Assembly (NCBI GenBank): GCA_034411995.1
Contig: DAOUME010000026.1
Location: forward strand, 372,001-436,000
DNA length: 64,000 nucleotides
Reading direction: 5' to 3'
Source: JAUVXJ01 sp034411995
Lineage (GTDB): Bacteria > Chloroflexota > Anaerolineae > UBA7937 > B3-Chlor
Part shown: positions 36,014 through 44,891 of the stretch, piece after piece
How positions within the stretch are numbered: the stretch's first letter is position 1
Layout of the letters: every line of letters starts with the position of its first letter
Notes under the pieces: generated by a model
The model's database searches: none
Told to the model about the DNA's origin: nothing
Seen by the model: only the letters and a program-made list of their open reading frames with translations
Made by a program: the position numbers and the translations under genes

Positions 36014-36809
36014 CGCGCGCGTCTGGCCCACGCGCCTGCTTCCCAACTCCTTGACCAGACGGCCGCGCCTGATCGTCGCCCTGGCCTACCTGGCTTTGAT
36101 CGCCCTGGCCGAGCTGGTGACCACGTTCGTCGAGCCCCGCTGGGGACTGATCCTCCATGGCGGGCTGCTGGTCATCCTTCTGGTCCACTCCGCCCTGGCC
36201 TGGGACCGCCCGTATCACCGTCTCTTGCTGGGGTTGGTGCTGGCTCCCGTGATTCGCATGTTGAGCCTGGCCCTTCCTTTGCTGGATTTTCCACTCATCT
36301 ACTGGTACCTGATCATCAGCATCCCCCTCTTCGTGGCCAGCGCCCTGGCAGCCCGTGTCTTGGGCTATTCCCGGCAGCAGATCGGTCTGACGGTGCGCAA
36401 GGTCCCCATGCAACTCCTGATCGCACTGACGGGGATCACCTTCGGCGTGGCAGAGTACTACATCCTGAGGCCTGCGCCCCTGGTAGCAGACCCTACCTGG
36501 CAGAACTTGCTGATCTCCGGCGCTATCTTGATGGTCTGCACAGGGTTCGCGGAAGAGCTCATCTTTCGCGGCCTGTTGCAGCGAGCGTCGGTGCAGGCCC
36601 TGGGCCGGTTCGGCCTGCTCTACGTGGCTCTCCTCTTCGCGGTCCTGCACACAGGATACCGGTCGCTGGCGGACGTGATCTTCGTCTTCGGCGTCGCGCT
36701 GTTGCTCGGATGGGTGGCAGAGGCTACATGGTCGCTGGCAGGAGTCACGGTGGCCCACGGCCTCACCAATATTGTGCTCTTTCTGGTCATGCCCTTCTGG
36801 GGGCGCTGA
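35982..36809 (+). CDS. CPBP-family intramembrane metalloprotease (CAAX protease-like)
   Basis: The 275-residue polytopic membrane protein carries the three motifs of the ABI/CPBP family: EELIFRGLLQR (EExxxR), FAVLH and HGLTN, at about residues 190-262. These supply glutamate and histidine residues for a metal-dependent intramembrane peptidase. The natural substrate in bacteria is rarely known. The start ATG 35982 lies inside the preceding gene and is preferred because the longer open frame lacks a ribosome site. Confidence 0.8.
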   Translation: MSLLLSAHPGSARVWPTRLLPNSLTRRPRLIVALAYLALIALAELVTTFVEPRWGLILHGGLLVILLVHSALAWDRPYHRLLLGLVLAPVIRMLSLALPLLDFPLIYWYLIISIPLFVASALAARVLGYSRQQIGLTVRKVPMQLLIALTGITFGVAEYYILRPAPLVADPTWQNLLISGAILMVCTGFAEELIFRGLLQRASVQALGRFGLLYVALLFAVLHTGYRSLADVIFVFGVALLLGWVAEATWSLAGVTVAHGLTNIVLFLVMPFWGR

Positions 36810-36854
36810 GGGAAGCGACCGTGGCTCGGCGCCACAGGAACTGAGGCCTGCACA

Positions 36855-37562
36855 GTGGCACATTGCCCTTTTCTCTGGTTGGAAGAACACGGAGAGATTC
36901 CGTTCCCCTTCCCCAGTGTCTCGCACCACTGCTACGTCTCTTCGCCAGGGCGGCCTGCCGGGCAGCAGGAGCAAGAGAAGTACTGCCTGACGAAGAGACA
37001 CACGAGTTGCCCTCTCTTCCCCTCCCCTCCCGTTGAGGAGATGGTCGGCGCGGCCGCCGAGCCTGTGGCGGAGGGTACAGGGCCCGCAGCGGCTATGGCC
37101 TCCCTGCCCCAGGAGCCTCCGCAGAGGCGGAAGGCTTGGCGACCGGCGGCACAGACACCGGCGCCGGTCATGCCCCCGGAACCAGGCCCGGAGCCTGTAG
37201 CCGGCCTCGCCGCGAGGGAGCCAAGCCTACGGCCGACCCCCCAGGATGTTCCCACTCGGGCCAGTCCCGTCGCCCGAGTTGCCACGGCCGAGCCAGCGGC
37301 CCCGCCCAACCCGGCAGCCATGACCCGGCCGACCACCATCCTGCCCTGGGCGGTGGGAGGTACTGTCACTCTGCTGCTCCTCTGTCTTGGCACACTGGTA
37401 GTGGTCCTCCTGCCTCGCTTCGGCGCAGGGATCGACCTGACGGTCCTGGAATTGCCTCCGCTCTGGCCTGGAGCGCTGATCCTGGTATCAGTGGTGAGCT
37501 TCGCCGGAGCGGCTCTGTTGCTGGGCCTGCTCCTCTGGGCTCGGCGTCGAGACTCCACGTAG
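36855..37562 (+). CDS. Cys/His-module membrane protein with Pro-rich linker
   Basis: The 235-residue protein starts with a compact module at residues 4-55: CPFL, then FPSVSHHCY, then YCLTKRHTSCPLF. The ligand candidates are C4, H24 or H25, C26, C44 and C52. I have seen this Cys/His pattern in front of LysM and other envelope proteins from Chloroflexota-type genomes, but I know no named family. A Pro/Ala-rich region (about 60-155) and two transmembrane helices (about 160-190 and 205-230) follow. The likely topology exposes the metal-binding-like module at one face of the membrane. The start is GTG with TGAGG upstream. Confidence 0.65.
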   Translation: MAHCPFLWLEEHGEIPFPFPSVSHHCYVSSPGRPAGQQEQEKYCLTKRHTSCPLFPSPPVEEMVGAAAEPVAEGTGPAAAMASLPQEPPQRRKAWRPAAQTPAPVMPPEPGPEPVAGLAAREPSLRPTPQDVPTRASPVARVATAEPAAPPNPAAMTRPTTILPWAVGGTVTLLLLCLGTLVVVLLPRFGAGIDLTVLELPPLWPGALILVSVVSFAGAALLLGLLLWARRRDST

Positions 37563-37624
37563 ACCACTCCGGGGCCACCGCCTACGCACGGGGGCACCCA
37601 CGCGGCATACCGATGCCCGACCGG

Positions 37625-37658
37625 GGGAAACAGAAAAGCCGCACGAAACCGCGCGGCT
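37625..37658 (-). terminator. Intrinsic terminator of the small membrane protein gene
   Basis: Read on the reverse strand, AGCCGC, a ten-base loop and GCGGCT are followed by TTTTCTGTTT. It lies 40 bases after the stop of the gene at 37698. Confidence 0.65.
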
Positions 37659-37697
37659 CAGCACTCGTCGAAGGTTGACTCTGAAGAAATGAACTGG

Positions 37698-37937
37698 CTA
37701 GCCCAGGACCTGGAGTACCTTCACCACCATGCTCATGGCAAAGGCCATCAGCAACGGGGCGATAGCGATGTTCAGGGCACGTACCAGTACCCTGGCCCTG
37801 GGTCCCTCGCTGACGGCGATCAGCTCCTTCTGCACCAGCAGGATCAGCAGAACCACCACCGCCACCAGGCCCAAGGAGCCTGCCATCACTACAGTGGTTA
37901 CAGTGGACACAGTCGTTGTCGTCACGGTGGAAACCAT
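37698..37937 (-). CDS. Small membrane protein of 79 residues, unknown
   Basis: The product has two hydrophobic segments: residues about 13-32 (VTTVVMAGSLGLVAVVVLL) and about 55-75 (IAIAPLLMAFAMSMVVKVL). They are joined by a short charged loop with KELIAVSEGPRAR. The N-terminus is a run of Thr and Val. ATG 37937 has AAGGAG seven bases upstream, one of the best ribosome sites of the window, so this start is firm although the frame is open further upstream. It has its own promoter and terminator. I do not recognise a family. Confidence 0.75.
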   Translation of the reverse strand: MVSTVTTTTVSTVTTVVMAGSLGLVAVVVLLILLVQKELIAVSEGPRARVLVRALNIAIAPLLMAFAMSMVVKVLQVLG

Positions 37938-38016
37938 ACGGCTACTCCTTGCCTCCCGACCGGGCCACCACAGCACCTCACAGGTCCAATCAGGCCAAAT
38001 CTGCCTGCTTTGGTCC

Positions 38017-38045
38017 AGTATAGCACACAATCTTCCACTTGTCAA
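38017..38045 (-). promoter_or_regulatory. Strong promoter of the small membrane protein gene
   Basis: On the reverse strand, TTGACA (38040-38045), 17 bases and TATACT (38017-38022). The -35 is a perfect consensus. The leader is about 75 bases. Confidence 0.7.
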
Positions 38046-38233
38046 CCTGAGAGAGTTGCCATAGAATAGCGCACCTTCGCCGCACCGCCAAGCTCCCTGA
38101 GTGTTTGCACGATGAATGACAGCGAATCAGCCGCCGATGCCCCCTTCAGCACAATCGCCCCATCTCGCCTGCCAGCGCCGTCGCCGAAGCGTCAGAATCC
38201 AGGCCAGCGCCGCTCGGAATCGGAAACCTGCCC

Positions 38234-39475
38234 ATGAATGAAGTGACTGGCCAACCGCGCAGAAGCCTCCACCAGCCTGGGACAGCCTCGTTTTGCGGCT
38301 GCCAGGCCATGGGCATCGCACGGGCCTCGATTCTGGCAGGGGCACTGCTTCTCTGCTTGCTGGCGACCCGTGCTCCCGCCGCTCCCCAGGAGACGTCGCT
38401 TTCCACGGCTCCTGGACTGCCCTCTCAGACTGACGGCGCAAACCCGAGCGTCGCCTTCCTGCAGACCACTTCCCCATTAGCCGAACCCACCCCGCCTCCA
38501 GAGCAGTGGTTACCCCTGGTGATGATGGACTACTACCGACTCCCGCCCTGGTCGGGGACAGCACGCTTCGGCTTCGGCGTGGTCAGGAACCCCATCGAGC
38601 AGTATAACGTCTCCTCGCTGGGAGCCGAATGGTACCTGGGGTTTGGTTTTCGCCCAGACCCTCCCTTTTTGTGGCAGTTGGAGTACGTCCAGACGGTCCG
38701 CCTGTCAGAGACCGGCTACCTGCCGGGGCCGGATGCCATCGAGGAGTACGCGCATGCCCAGCCGGGGACGCTGTGGCTGATCGGCAATGAGCCCGACGCC
38801 CCCGCACAGGACTGCGTCACCCCCCAAGGCTATGCCCAGCTCTATCACGAGCTGTACGCCATCATCAAGGGAGCCGACCCCACGGCCAAGGTCGCCATAG
38901 GAGGAGTCGTTGAGGCCACACCCCTCCGTCTCCAATATCTGGATCTGATCCTCGACGAATACCAGACTCTATACGGCGAGATGATTCCCGTGGATGTCTG
39001 GAACGTGCACGGGTTCATCCTACCAGAGAAGAAGAACTCCTGGGGGTGCCAGATTCCCTGCGGGATCGAGGGGGTCACGGAGGGCATGCAGTACACGATC
39101 GACGATCACGACAACATGACCATCTTCCGCCAGCAGATCCGCGACTTCAGGATCTGGATGAACGATCACGGGGAAAGGAACAAGCCCCTCATCATCAGCG
39201 AGTACGGGATTATCCTTCCTGAAGAACTGGGGTTCGACGAACCCCAGGTGGAAGCCTTCATGCTGGCCACGTTCGACTACTTCCTCAACACCAAGGTGAG
39301 CTGGCTGGGATACCCCGCAGACGAGAACAGGCTGGTGCAGGCCTGGGCCTGGTACAGCCTCGACGACGACCAGTTCGAGGGATACACCAGCCGCAGCAAC
39401 TTGTTCAATCCCACCACGAAGCAGATGACGGCTCTGGGCAGAGCCTATCGGGACTACACCGCCTCCCTGCCTTAG
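38234..39475 (+). CDS. Secreted glycoside-hydrolase-like protein
   Basis: The 413-residue protein has a hydrophobic segment starting at the internal ATG 38309 (MGIARASILAGALLL) that ends near APAAP, fitting a signal peptide. A Pro/Thr-rich stretch follows. In the catalytic-domain-like part, LWLIGNEPDAP and IISEYGI lie on two strands of a probable TIM barrel. The NEP and SEYG motifs match the acid/base and nucleophile glutamates of clan GH-A enzymes. The polymer it attacks is not identifiable. The start may be 38234 or 38309; the latter gives a cleaner signal peptide but neither has a strong ribosome site. Confidence 0.6.
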   Translation: MNEVTGQPRRSLHQPGTASFCGCQAMGIARASILAGALLLCLLATRAPAAPQETSLSTAPGLPSQTDGANPSVAFLQTTSPLAEPTPPPEQWLPLVMMDYYRLPPWSGTARFGFGVVRNPIEQYNVSSLGAEWYLGFGFRPDPPFLWQLEYVQTVRLSETGYLPGPDAIEEYAHAQPGTLWLIGNEPDAPAQDCVTPQGYAQLYHELYAIIKGADPTAKVAIGGVVEATPLRLQYLDLILDEYQTLYGEMIPVDVWNVHGFILPEKKNSWGCQIPCGIEGVTEGMQYTIDDHDNMTIFRQQIRDFRIWMNDHGERNKPLIISEYGIILPEELGFDEPQVEAFMLATFDYFLNTKVSWLGYPADENRLVQAWAWYSLDDDQFEGYTSRSNLFNPTTKQMTALGRAYRDYTASLP

Positions 39476-39530
39476 ACGCCTTCGGTGTGGCCCGCGCAGC
39501 GCACGGCCTGGTGAACCCTGCCCCCGCCCC

Positions 39531-41453
39531 TCAGTACTGAGTGAGGCTGCCCTCGATCTTGGCCCTCCTCACCGCATACCGGAACGCGACGAAGCTCAGC
39601 GGGAGCAACACCGCAGTGAAGAGCGCCAGCGGCAGCAGGTCTGCCCTGAGGGCGCTTAACCCGTCCCCAAGGAGGATAGCCCGCCGCATGGCGCTGAGCG
39701 AGTAGGTCAAGGGTATCAGATAGGAGATAGGCTGAAGCCAGTGCGGAAGCACGCTGATGGGGTAGAGGACACCCCCCAGCAGAGTGGATACACTGCCAAA
39801 CAGGAATTGGATGGGGTCTCCCTGTTTGAAGACCATGATGAAGCTCGCCGACAGAACCCCGATACCGCTGAAAGCGAGGATGGTCAGGACCTGGACGACG
39901 GCCGCCGCCCCAAGGTTGGCGCTGCTCAGATTCACTCCGAAGATCAGCGCACCCAGCAGCAGGTAGAGCAGCACCTGGAATGACGTAAAGGCAAGACTCC
40001 ACACGCTGGAGGCCAGCAGAATCGTGGAGAGGCGGGTCGGCGTAATCAGCATCGCCTCCAGGGTGCCCATGATCTGCCCTCTGCGGATGGTGCCCGCGAA
40101 AGCGCCCATGGCCGTGCTCTGGTAACGCACGAAGGCGATCCCCACCAGGACGAAGGCGAAGTAGTCGCCCCCATACTGCTGCAAGTAAGGGACCGCCGCT
40201 TCTCCAAACAGCAGAGCCACGAAGTAGAAGCTGGCTACCGAGAAGAGAATGCCGAAGAACTGCAGGAAGAACGCCAGGCGGTAGCTAACCTGGAGCTTGA
40301 AATCCCTGCATATGAAGGCCCAGATCTTCCTCAAACCCGCACGCACATGGGCCTCAAAGCGCGCCGGCAAAGGAACCACTCCCTTCGAGGGTCGGAGATC
40401 CCCCCGCAGGTGAAGGGAGCGGGGACAAGTCTGCGCTTCCCTCTCCGGGAGGGACGACCGATCGCTCGTCAGTTCCGCGAAGATCTCCTCCAGGGTGACA
40501 TCCTCGGCCCTGATCCTCTTTATCTCACCACCGTTCTCCACGATGGTGCGCAGCACGTCAGAGAGGCTGGACCTGTCTTCCGCCACGCGGAGGTCGAGAA
40601 CAGCCTCCTCCTCGACGCCCGGCTCGCTAGCCAGGTGCACGACCCTCTCCAGCAGCCCTAACCTGCTGAGGGAGTCCTGGGGCAAACGCGTCACGTGAAG
40701 CCGGTACCTGGTCTCGGGCCTGACCAGGTCCTTGAGGTGACCCACCTCGTCCACGACCGTTAGCCGGCCCCGATGCATGATCCCGATGCGGTCACACATC
40801 TGCTCGGCTTCGCTGAGCTGATGTGTGACGAGCACAACCGTGTGCCCGCGCTGACGGCAGAGCTCGCGGATCGTCTCCCTCAAGCGCAGGGCAGCGCCAG
40901 GGTCCAGGCTCTTAGTGGGCTCGTCCAGAAAGAGAATCTCGGCCTCGTTGAGCAGTCCCCGAGCCAGGGCGAGCCTCTGTTTCATCCCCGCGGAGTACGT
41001 GTCGAACCTTTGAGGGAGGACCTCACCCAACCCCAGGAGTTCGGAGAGCTGCCCGATCCTCGCGTCGGCCACACCGCCGGAGAGTCCGTACAGCAAACCG
41101 TAGAACCTGAGGTTCTCTTCTCCGGTCAGGCGCCAGTAGAAGCTCCGTTCCTCGCCAGTGACCAGCCCGATCTGCCTGCGCACCCTGTCGCCGTCGCTCA
41201 GCGGATAGCCGTTGATCAGGGCCTCCCCTCCATCGGGCACGATCAGCGTGCACAGCAGCTTGAGTAGGGTGGTCTTCCCCGCCCCGTTGGGCCCTAGCAG
41301 CCCGAAGAGCTCCCCCCTGTTGACCGACATGGTGACGCCGTCCACGGCCACCACTTCTTCACCCCCCCAGGGAGAGAGCAAACCCCGTAGTCCTTTGTGG
41401 CGACGGAATCGCTTCGTCAGCTCCAGCGTCTCGATGCAGGGAGGACAGTCCAA
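39531..41453 (-). CDS. ABC-2 transporter with ATPase and permease in one polypeptide
   Basis: The 640-residue protein has an N-terminal ATPase (about residues 1-330): Walker A LLGPNGAGKTT, signature TYSAGMKQRLA, Walker B ILFLDEPT, and the C-terminal TLEEIFAELT typical of drug- and lipid-export ATPases. A six-helix ABC-2 permease domain follows (about 385-640), with LLGGVLYPISVLPHWLQPIS. NodI/NodJ-type systems usually carry these as separate genes. The substrate is unknown. TTG 41453 follows AAGGA. The promoter is at 41528-41557. Confidence 0.85.
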   Translation of the reverse strand: MDCPPCIETLELTKRFRRHKGLRGLLSPWGGEEVVAVDGVTMSVNRGELFGLLGPNGAGKTTLLKLLCTLIVPDGGEALINGYPLSDGDRVRRQIGLVTGEERSFYWRLTGEENLRFYGLLYGLSGGVADARIGQLSELLGLGEVLPQRFDTYSAGMKQRLALARGLLNEAEILFLDEPTKSLDPGAALRLRETIRELCRQRGHTVVLVTHQLSEAEQMCDRIGIMHRGRLTVVDEVGHLKDLVRPETRYRLHVTRLPQDSLSRLGLLERVVHLASEPGVEEEAVLDLRVAEDRSSLSDVLRTIVENGGEIKRIRAEDVTLEEIFAELTSDRSSLPEREAQTCPRSLHLRGDLRPSKGVVPLPARFEAHVRAGLRKIWAFICRDFKLQVSYRLAFFLQFFGILFSVASFYFVALLFGEAAVPYLQQYGGDYFAFVLVGIAFVRYQSTAMGAFAGTIRRGQIMGTLEAMLITPTRLSTILLASSVWSLAFTSFQVLLYLLLGALIFGVNLSSANLGAAAVVQVLTILAFSGIGVLSASFIMVFKQGDPIQFLFGSVSTLLGGVLYPISVLPHWLQPISYLIPLTYSLSAMRRAILLGDGLSALRADLLPLALFTAVLLPLSFVAFRYAVRRAKIEGSLTQY

Positions 41454-41527
41454 CTGTCTTTCCTTGAGGATCGTGGCACTTATGTAAAGCTAGTGCCGGC
41501 ATGTGCACGCGGAGGTGCTGCAAGACG

Positions 41528-41557
41528 ATTATACCATAGCCCGACGAGGCCCCTCAA
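41528..41557 (-). promoter_or_regulatory. Candidate promoter of the fused ABC gene
   Basis: On the reverse strand, TTGAGG (41552-41557), an 18-base spacer and TATAAT (41528-41533). It gives a leader of about 70 bases. Confidence 0.45.
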
Positions 41558-41601
41558 GAGCGCGGGACGTCCTGTAGAGGCCGCCGGGCAGCGCCCGTGG
41601 G

Positions 41602-41630
41602 TTGCCACAGTCAACGGGCTGTGATAGAAT
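41602..41630 (+). promoter_or_regulatory. Candidate promoter of the PMT/DUF2142-like gene
   Basis: TTGCCA (41602-41607), 17 bases and TAGAAT (41625-41630), divergent from the reverse ABC promoter. The 302-base gap from 41454 to 41755 holds these two promoters and no gene that I can see. Confidence 0.45.
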
Positions 41631-41755
41631 CGTCCGCATCGGGGACTGGCAGATCAAGCCTCTTGTTATGCCGCCCCCTATGCCTTTGTCTGCCTGGCCT
41701 ACCTGCCAGCCGCCGTTATCCTGTGGAGAATCGGAGGGAAGAGAGAAAGCGCAGC

Positions 41756-43150
41756 ATGCGTGGACGCCGCCAACTCCTGAGCAGGATGGCGCTGGCTTCG
41801 ATCATCTGCCTGTACTTCCTCCTGGGCTTCGCCTACGCGGTGGAGACCCCCAGGTGGCAGACACCCGACGAGCCCGCCCATTACAACTACGTGGCTTACC
41901 TGGCGGAGAACCGGCTCTTCCCCGTGCTCCAGATGGGGGACTACCCCCACGAGTATCTGGAGAAGATCAAGGCCGCCGGGTTCCCGCCTGAGATGTCCAT
42001 CGAGCCGATTCGCTACGAATCTCACCAGCCGCCTCTCTACTACGCACTGGCAGCCGTGGTCTATCGCCTGGCCAGCCCGCTGGGCTTCGAAGGACAGTTT
42101 CTTCTTCTGCGCCTCTTCTCAGTGCTGCTGGGCGCGATCCTGCTCTCGGTGGCCTACGCCATCGTAAGGGAGATCTTCCCCCAGGACCTGTTCCTGGCCC
42201 TGGTGGCGACGACCTTCATCGCTACGTTGCCCATGCACATCGCCATGAGCGCAGCCATCAACAACGACACCCTGGCCGAGGTCATCCTGGCCCTCGTCGC
42301 CTGGCTCTGTCTCAAGGAGATCAAAGTCGGTCTGTCACGACGCCAGACGGTTGGCCTGGGAGTTCTGGCTGCCGTGGCGCTGCTCACCAAGACCACCATC
42401 TATGCGCCGGCGGCCCTCCTGCCGCTGGTGGCCCTGGCAGCGAGGGCACGGCGAGGGCGGTGGCACACCTCCCTGAGGAAGCTAGGGGTTGTGTTCGGCC
42501 TGGGTCTCCTGCTCTCTGGTTGGTGGTTCATGCGCAACGTCTTGACCTACGGCGACCTGGACCTCTTCGCCTGGCATCGCCACGACTCCATCGTCGTGGG
42601 GCAGCCGACCACGGTTGGTTGGATCACCCAGCACGGCCTGGCTCGAACGGTGCAGGACTTCTTCCTGGTCTCGTTTCGCAGCTTCTGGGCCCAGTTTGGC
42701 TGGATGGGCGTGCTCATCGATTCCCGGCTGTACCTGCTCCTGGCGGTCGTCTCCGTGGTTGTCGTCGTGGGCTTCGTCCTCTGGCTGATCCGGATCGCCC
42801 GCCATCCTGCCTTGCTCGATCGGTTCCGGCGTTGGGCCCTGCTGCTCCTGCTCCTCGTGTTCTTGCTGGTAGCGGCAGCGCTCGTATCCTACAACTTCAA
42901 GTTCGTCCAGCACCAGGGACGGTACCTGTTCCCCGCGTTGGTGCCCATCGGTCTGGGCTTCGCCTTGGGACTCTCTGAGTGGGTCTTCTTGGTGGCACGC
43001 GTGATGGGGCGGCTGCCCCTTCCGCGCCGTGCTCACGCTGCGCTCCTTTCCGTCCTCCAGAGCGTAACCTTCTTGCTCCTCTGCCTGGGTTTCGCCCTGT
43101 TGGATCTGGGGTGCCTGTACCTCTTCATCGTGCCGCAGTTGCGGGGATGA
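41756..43150 (+). CDS. Polytopic membrane protein, PMT/DUF2142-like
   Basis: The 464-residue protein has about eleven hydrophobic segments. The first loop contains WQTPDEPAHYNYVAYLAENR and later RYESHQPPLYYALAA, the Asp-Glu-containing pattern of DUF2142/GT-C-like sugar transferases. The catalytic pair would be D and E in TPDEP. The donor is probably a polyprenyl-phosphate sugar. ATG 41756 is preceded by a purine-rich tract. Confidence 0.65.
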   Translation: MRGRRQLLSRMALASIICLYFLLGFAYAVETPRWQTPDEPAHYNYVAYLAENRLFPVLQMGDYPHEYLEKIKAAGFPPEMSIEPIRYESHQPPLYYALAAVVYRLASPLGFEGQFLLLRLFSVLLGAILLSVAYAIVREIFPQDLFLALVATTFIATLPMHIAMSAAINNDTLAEVILALVAWLCLKEIKVGLSRRQTVGLGVLAAVALLTKTTIYAPAALLPLVALAARARRGRWHTSLRKLGVVFGLGLLLSGWWFMRNVLTYGDLDLFAWHRHDSIVVGQPTTVGWITQHGLARTVQDFFLVSFRSFWAQFGWMGVLIDSRLYLLLAVVSVVVVVGFVLWLIRIARHPALLDRFRRWALLLLLLVFLLVAAALVSYNFKFVQHQGRYLFPALVPIGLGFALGLSEWVFLVARVMGRLPLPRRAHAALLSVLQSVTFLLLCLGFALLDLGCLYLFIVPQLRG

Positions 43151-43271
43151 GCACGAGGCACGACAACCCGTGTCCCCTTACTGAGCTGAACTCTCATCCG
43201 CTGACACGCAGGCTGCGCTACTGAGCACTGAACATGCTTCTCGCCCCAGCGCCGCAGGATTCCAGGAGCTT

Positions 43272-43300
43272 TGGCCCGCCGCAGCCAGCTATGCTATAAT
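43272..43300 (+). promoter_or_regulatory. Candidate promoter of the DUF1028 gene
   Basis: TTGGCC (43272-43277), 17 bases and TATAAT (43295-43300), with the start codon 22 bases further on. The leader is very short but holds GGAGG and GGAG. Confidence 0.5.
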
Positions 43301-43322
43301 GGACGCCCGGGAGGAAGGAGAG

Positions 43323-44198
43323 ATGACCGAGCGCAGCAAGTGCAAAGGGACCTTCTCCATCGTGGCCTACGATCCCGAGAAAGAGGAATGGGGCATCGGG
43401 GTGCAGTCCAAGTTCCTGGCCGTCGGTTCCGCCGTACCGTGGGCCAGGGCTGGAGCGGGAGCCGTGGCGACCCAATCCTGGGCCAATACCTCCTACGGGC
43501 CCAGGGGCCTGGCCATGATGGAGGAAGGCGTGCCCGCCGACGAGGTGATCGCCTGGCTCACGGAGGAGGACAAAGACCGGGCTTTGAGGCAGGTAGGCGT
43601 GGTGGACGCCCAGGGCAACGCGGCGGCCTTTACTGGGGCGGAGTGCTTCGACTGGGCCGGACACATCGTTGGTGAGCACTACACGTGCCAGGGCAACATC
43701 CTAGTCAGTGAGGACACCGTGAAAGCCATGGCTGAGACCTTCGAAAGGACGCCAGGCGCGCTCGCCGATCGCCTTCTGGCCGCCCTGCGAGCCGGGCAGG
43801 AAGCGGGCGGTGACCGCAGAGGCAAGCAGTCGGCGGCCATCCTGGTGGTCAAGGACAAGGGTGGATATGGTGGCTTCAACGACCGGTACATGGACCTCAG
43901 AGTCGACGATCACACCACTCCCATTGAAGAGCTCGCCAATCTGGTGAAGCTGCATAGCCTGTACCTGGGGGAGACGGATCCCGACAATTTGGTGAAGATC
44001 GAGGGAGCAGTGGCGAAGGAGATCCAGGAGGTACTCGTCAAGACCGGCTATTACCAGGGTCCAGCCACCGCCACCTACGATGCGACCACCAAGAAAGCCC
44101 TGAGGGATTTCGTGAGCACCGAGAACCTGGAGGAGCGCTGGCGTGACGACGACCTCCTCGACGGCGTGATCCTGGACTTCATGCGCGAGCGCTTCTGA
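43323..44198 (+). CDS. DUF1028 (Ntn-hydrolase-like) protein with peptidoglycan-binding-like tail
   Basis: The 291-residue protein begins MTERSKCKGTFSIVAYDPE. It has the DUF1028 core: GIGVQSKFLAVGSAVPWARAG, GAVATQSWAN, YGPRGLAMMEEG, QVGVVDAQGNAAAFTG and HYTCQGNILVS. The fold is Ntn-hydrolase-like in solved members; a catalytic role has not been agreed. The residues after about 200 resemble the putative peptidoglycan-binding tail found in part of the family. ATG 43323 has GGAGGAAGGAG upstream. The next gene follows after 20 bases. Confidence 0.85.
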   Translation: MTERSKCKGTFSIVAYDPEKEEWGIGVQSKFLAVGSAVPWARAGAGAVATQSWANTSYGPRGLAMMEEGVPADEVIAWLTEEDKDRALRQVGVVDAQGNAAAFTGAECFDWAGHIVGEHYTCQGNILVSEDTVKAMAETFERTPGALADRLLAALRAGQEAGGDRRGKQSAAILVVKDKGGYGGFNDRYMDLRVDDHTTPIEELANLVKLHSLYLGETDPDNLVKIEGAVAKEIQEVLVKTGYYQGPATATYDATTKKALRDFVSTENLEERWRDDDLLDGVILDFMRERF

Positions 44199-44218
44199 GT
44201 CCAAGAAAGATCCAATTC

Positions 44219-44815
44219 GTGTCCAGTATTGAGGCCAAAAAAGTCAGGTCACGGACAGCCGTCAGGCTCCAGAGGGTGGGGGCGCTGCTGGTCGTGATCC
44301 TGATCACGCTCGGCGCGCTGCTCTTCCGCGAGCGCCTGGTGGAGTACGAGAGATACGGCTACATCGGCGTGTTTTTCACCATGCTCGTGGGCAGCGCCAC
44401 TGTAGTCCTGCCCGTGCCTGGGCTGGCTGTGGTCTACGTGGGAGGAAGCATCTGGAACCCCGTCCTGGTGGGCCTGGTGGCTGGCCTGGGTGACGCCCTG
44501 GGGGAATGGACAGGTTATCTGGCCGGATACGCCGGCCAGGGCCTCATCGAGAACGCCGCCATCTACAGGCGGTTTGAGAGCTGGATGCAGCGGAATGGCT
44601 TCCTCACCATCTTTGTCCTTTCCGCCGTTCCCAACCCCTTCTTCGATCTCGCAGGCGTCGCTGCCGGGGCCTCTCGATTCCCCATCAAATGGTTCTTTCT
44701 GGCCACGTGCATGGGCAAGACGATCAAAGACACAGCCGTGGCTCTCGCTGGGTATTACTCGCTTCCCTTCTTCGCCAACGCCATCTTGCCAGGTCTGGCG
44801 AACCTGATGCAATGA
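44219..44815 (+). CDS. VTT/DedA-like membrane protein
   Basis: The 198-residue protein has four or five hydrophobic helices and the SNARE-associated (VTT, PF09335) motifs: GSATVVLPVPGLAVVYVGG, GDALGEWTGYLAGYAG, and FVLSAVPNPFFDLAGVAAG. The last is the re-entrant loop region of this family. VTT proteins act as lipid scramblases or proton-dependent flippases of undecaprenyl phosphate or phosphatidylethanolamine. This subgroup resembles YqaA. Which lipid is moved is not visible. The start is GTG. Confidence 0.8.
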   Translation: MSSIEAKKVRSRTAVRLQRVGALLVVILITLGALLFRERLVEYERYGYIGVFFTMLVGSATVVLPVPGLAVVYVGGSIWNPVLVGLVAGLGDALGEWTGYLAGYAGQGLIENAAIYRRFESWMQRNGFLTIFVLSAVPNPFFDLAGVAAGASRFPIKWFFLATCMGKTIKDTAVALAGYYSLPFFANAILPGLANLMQ

Positions 44816-44891
44816 GTCCATCAGAAGGCAACACTTGTTTTCGCCTTCGCGGGCTCCTGGTACGATAAGCTAGAGTAGACGTGGGCACACC

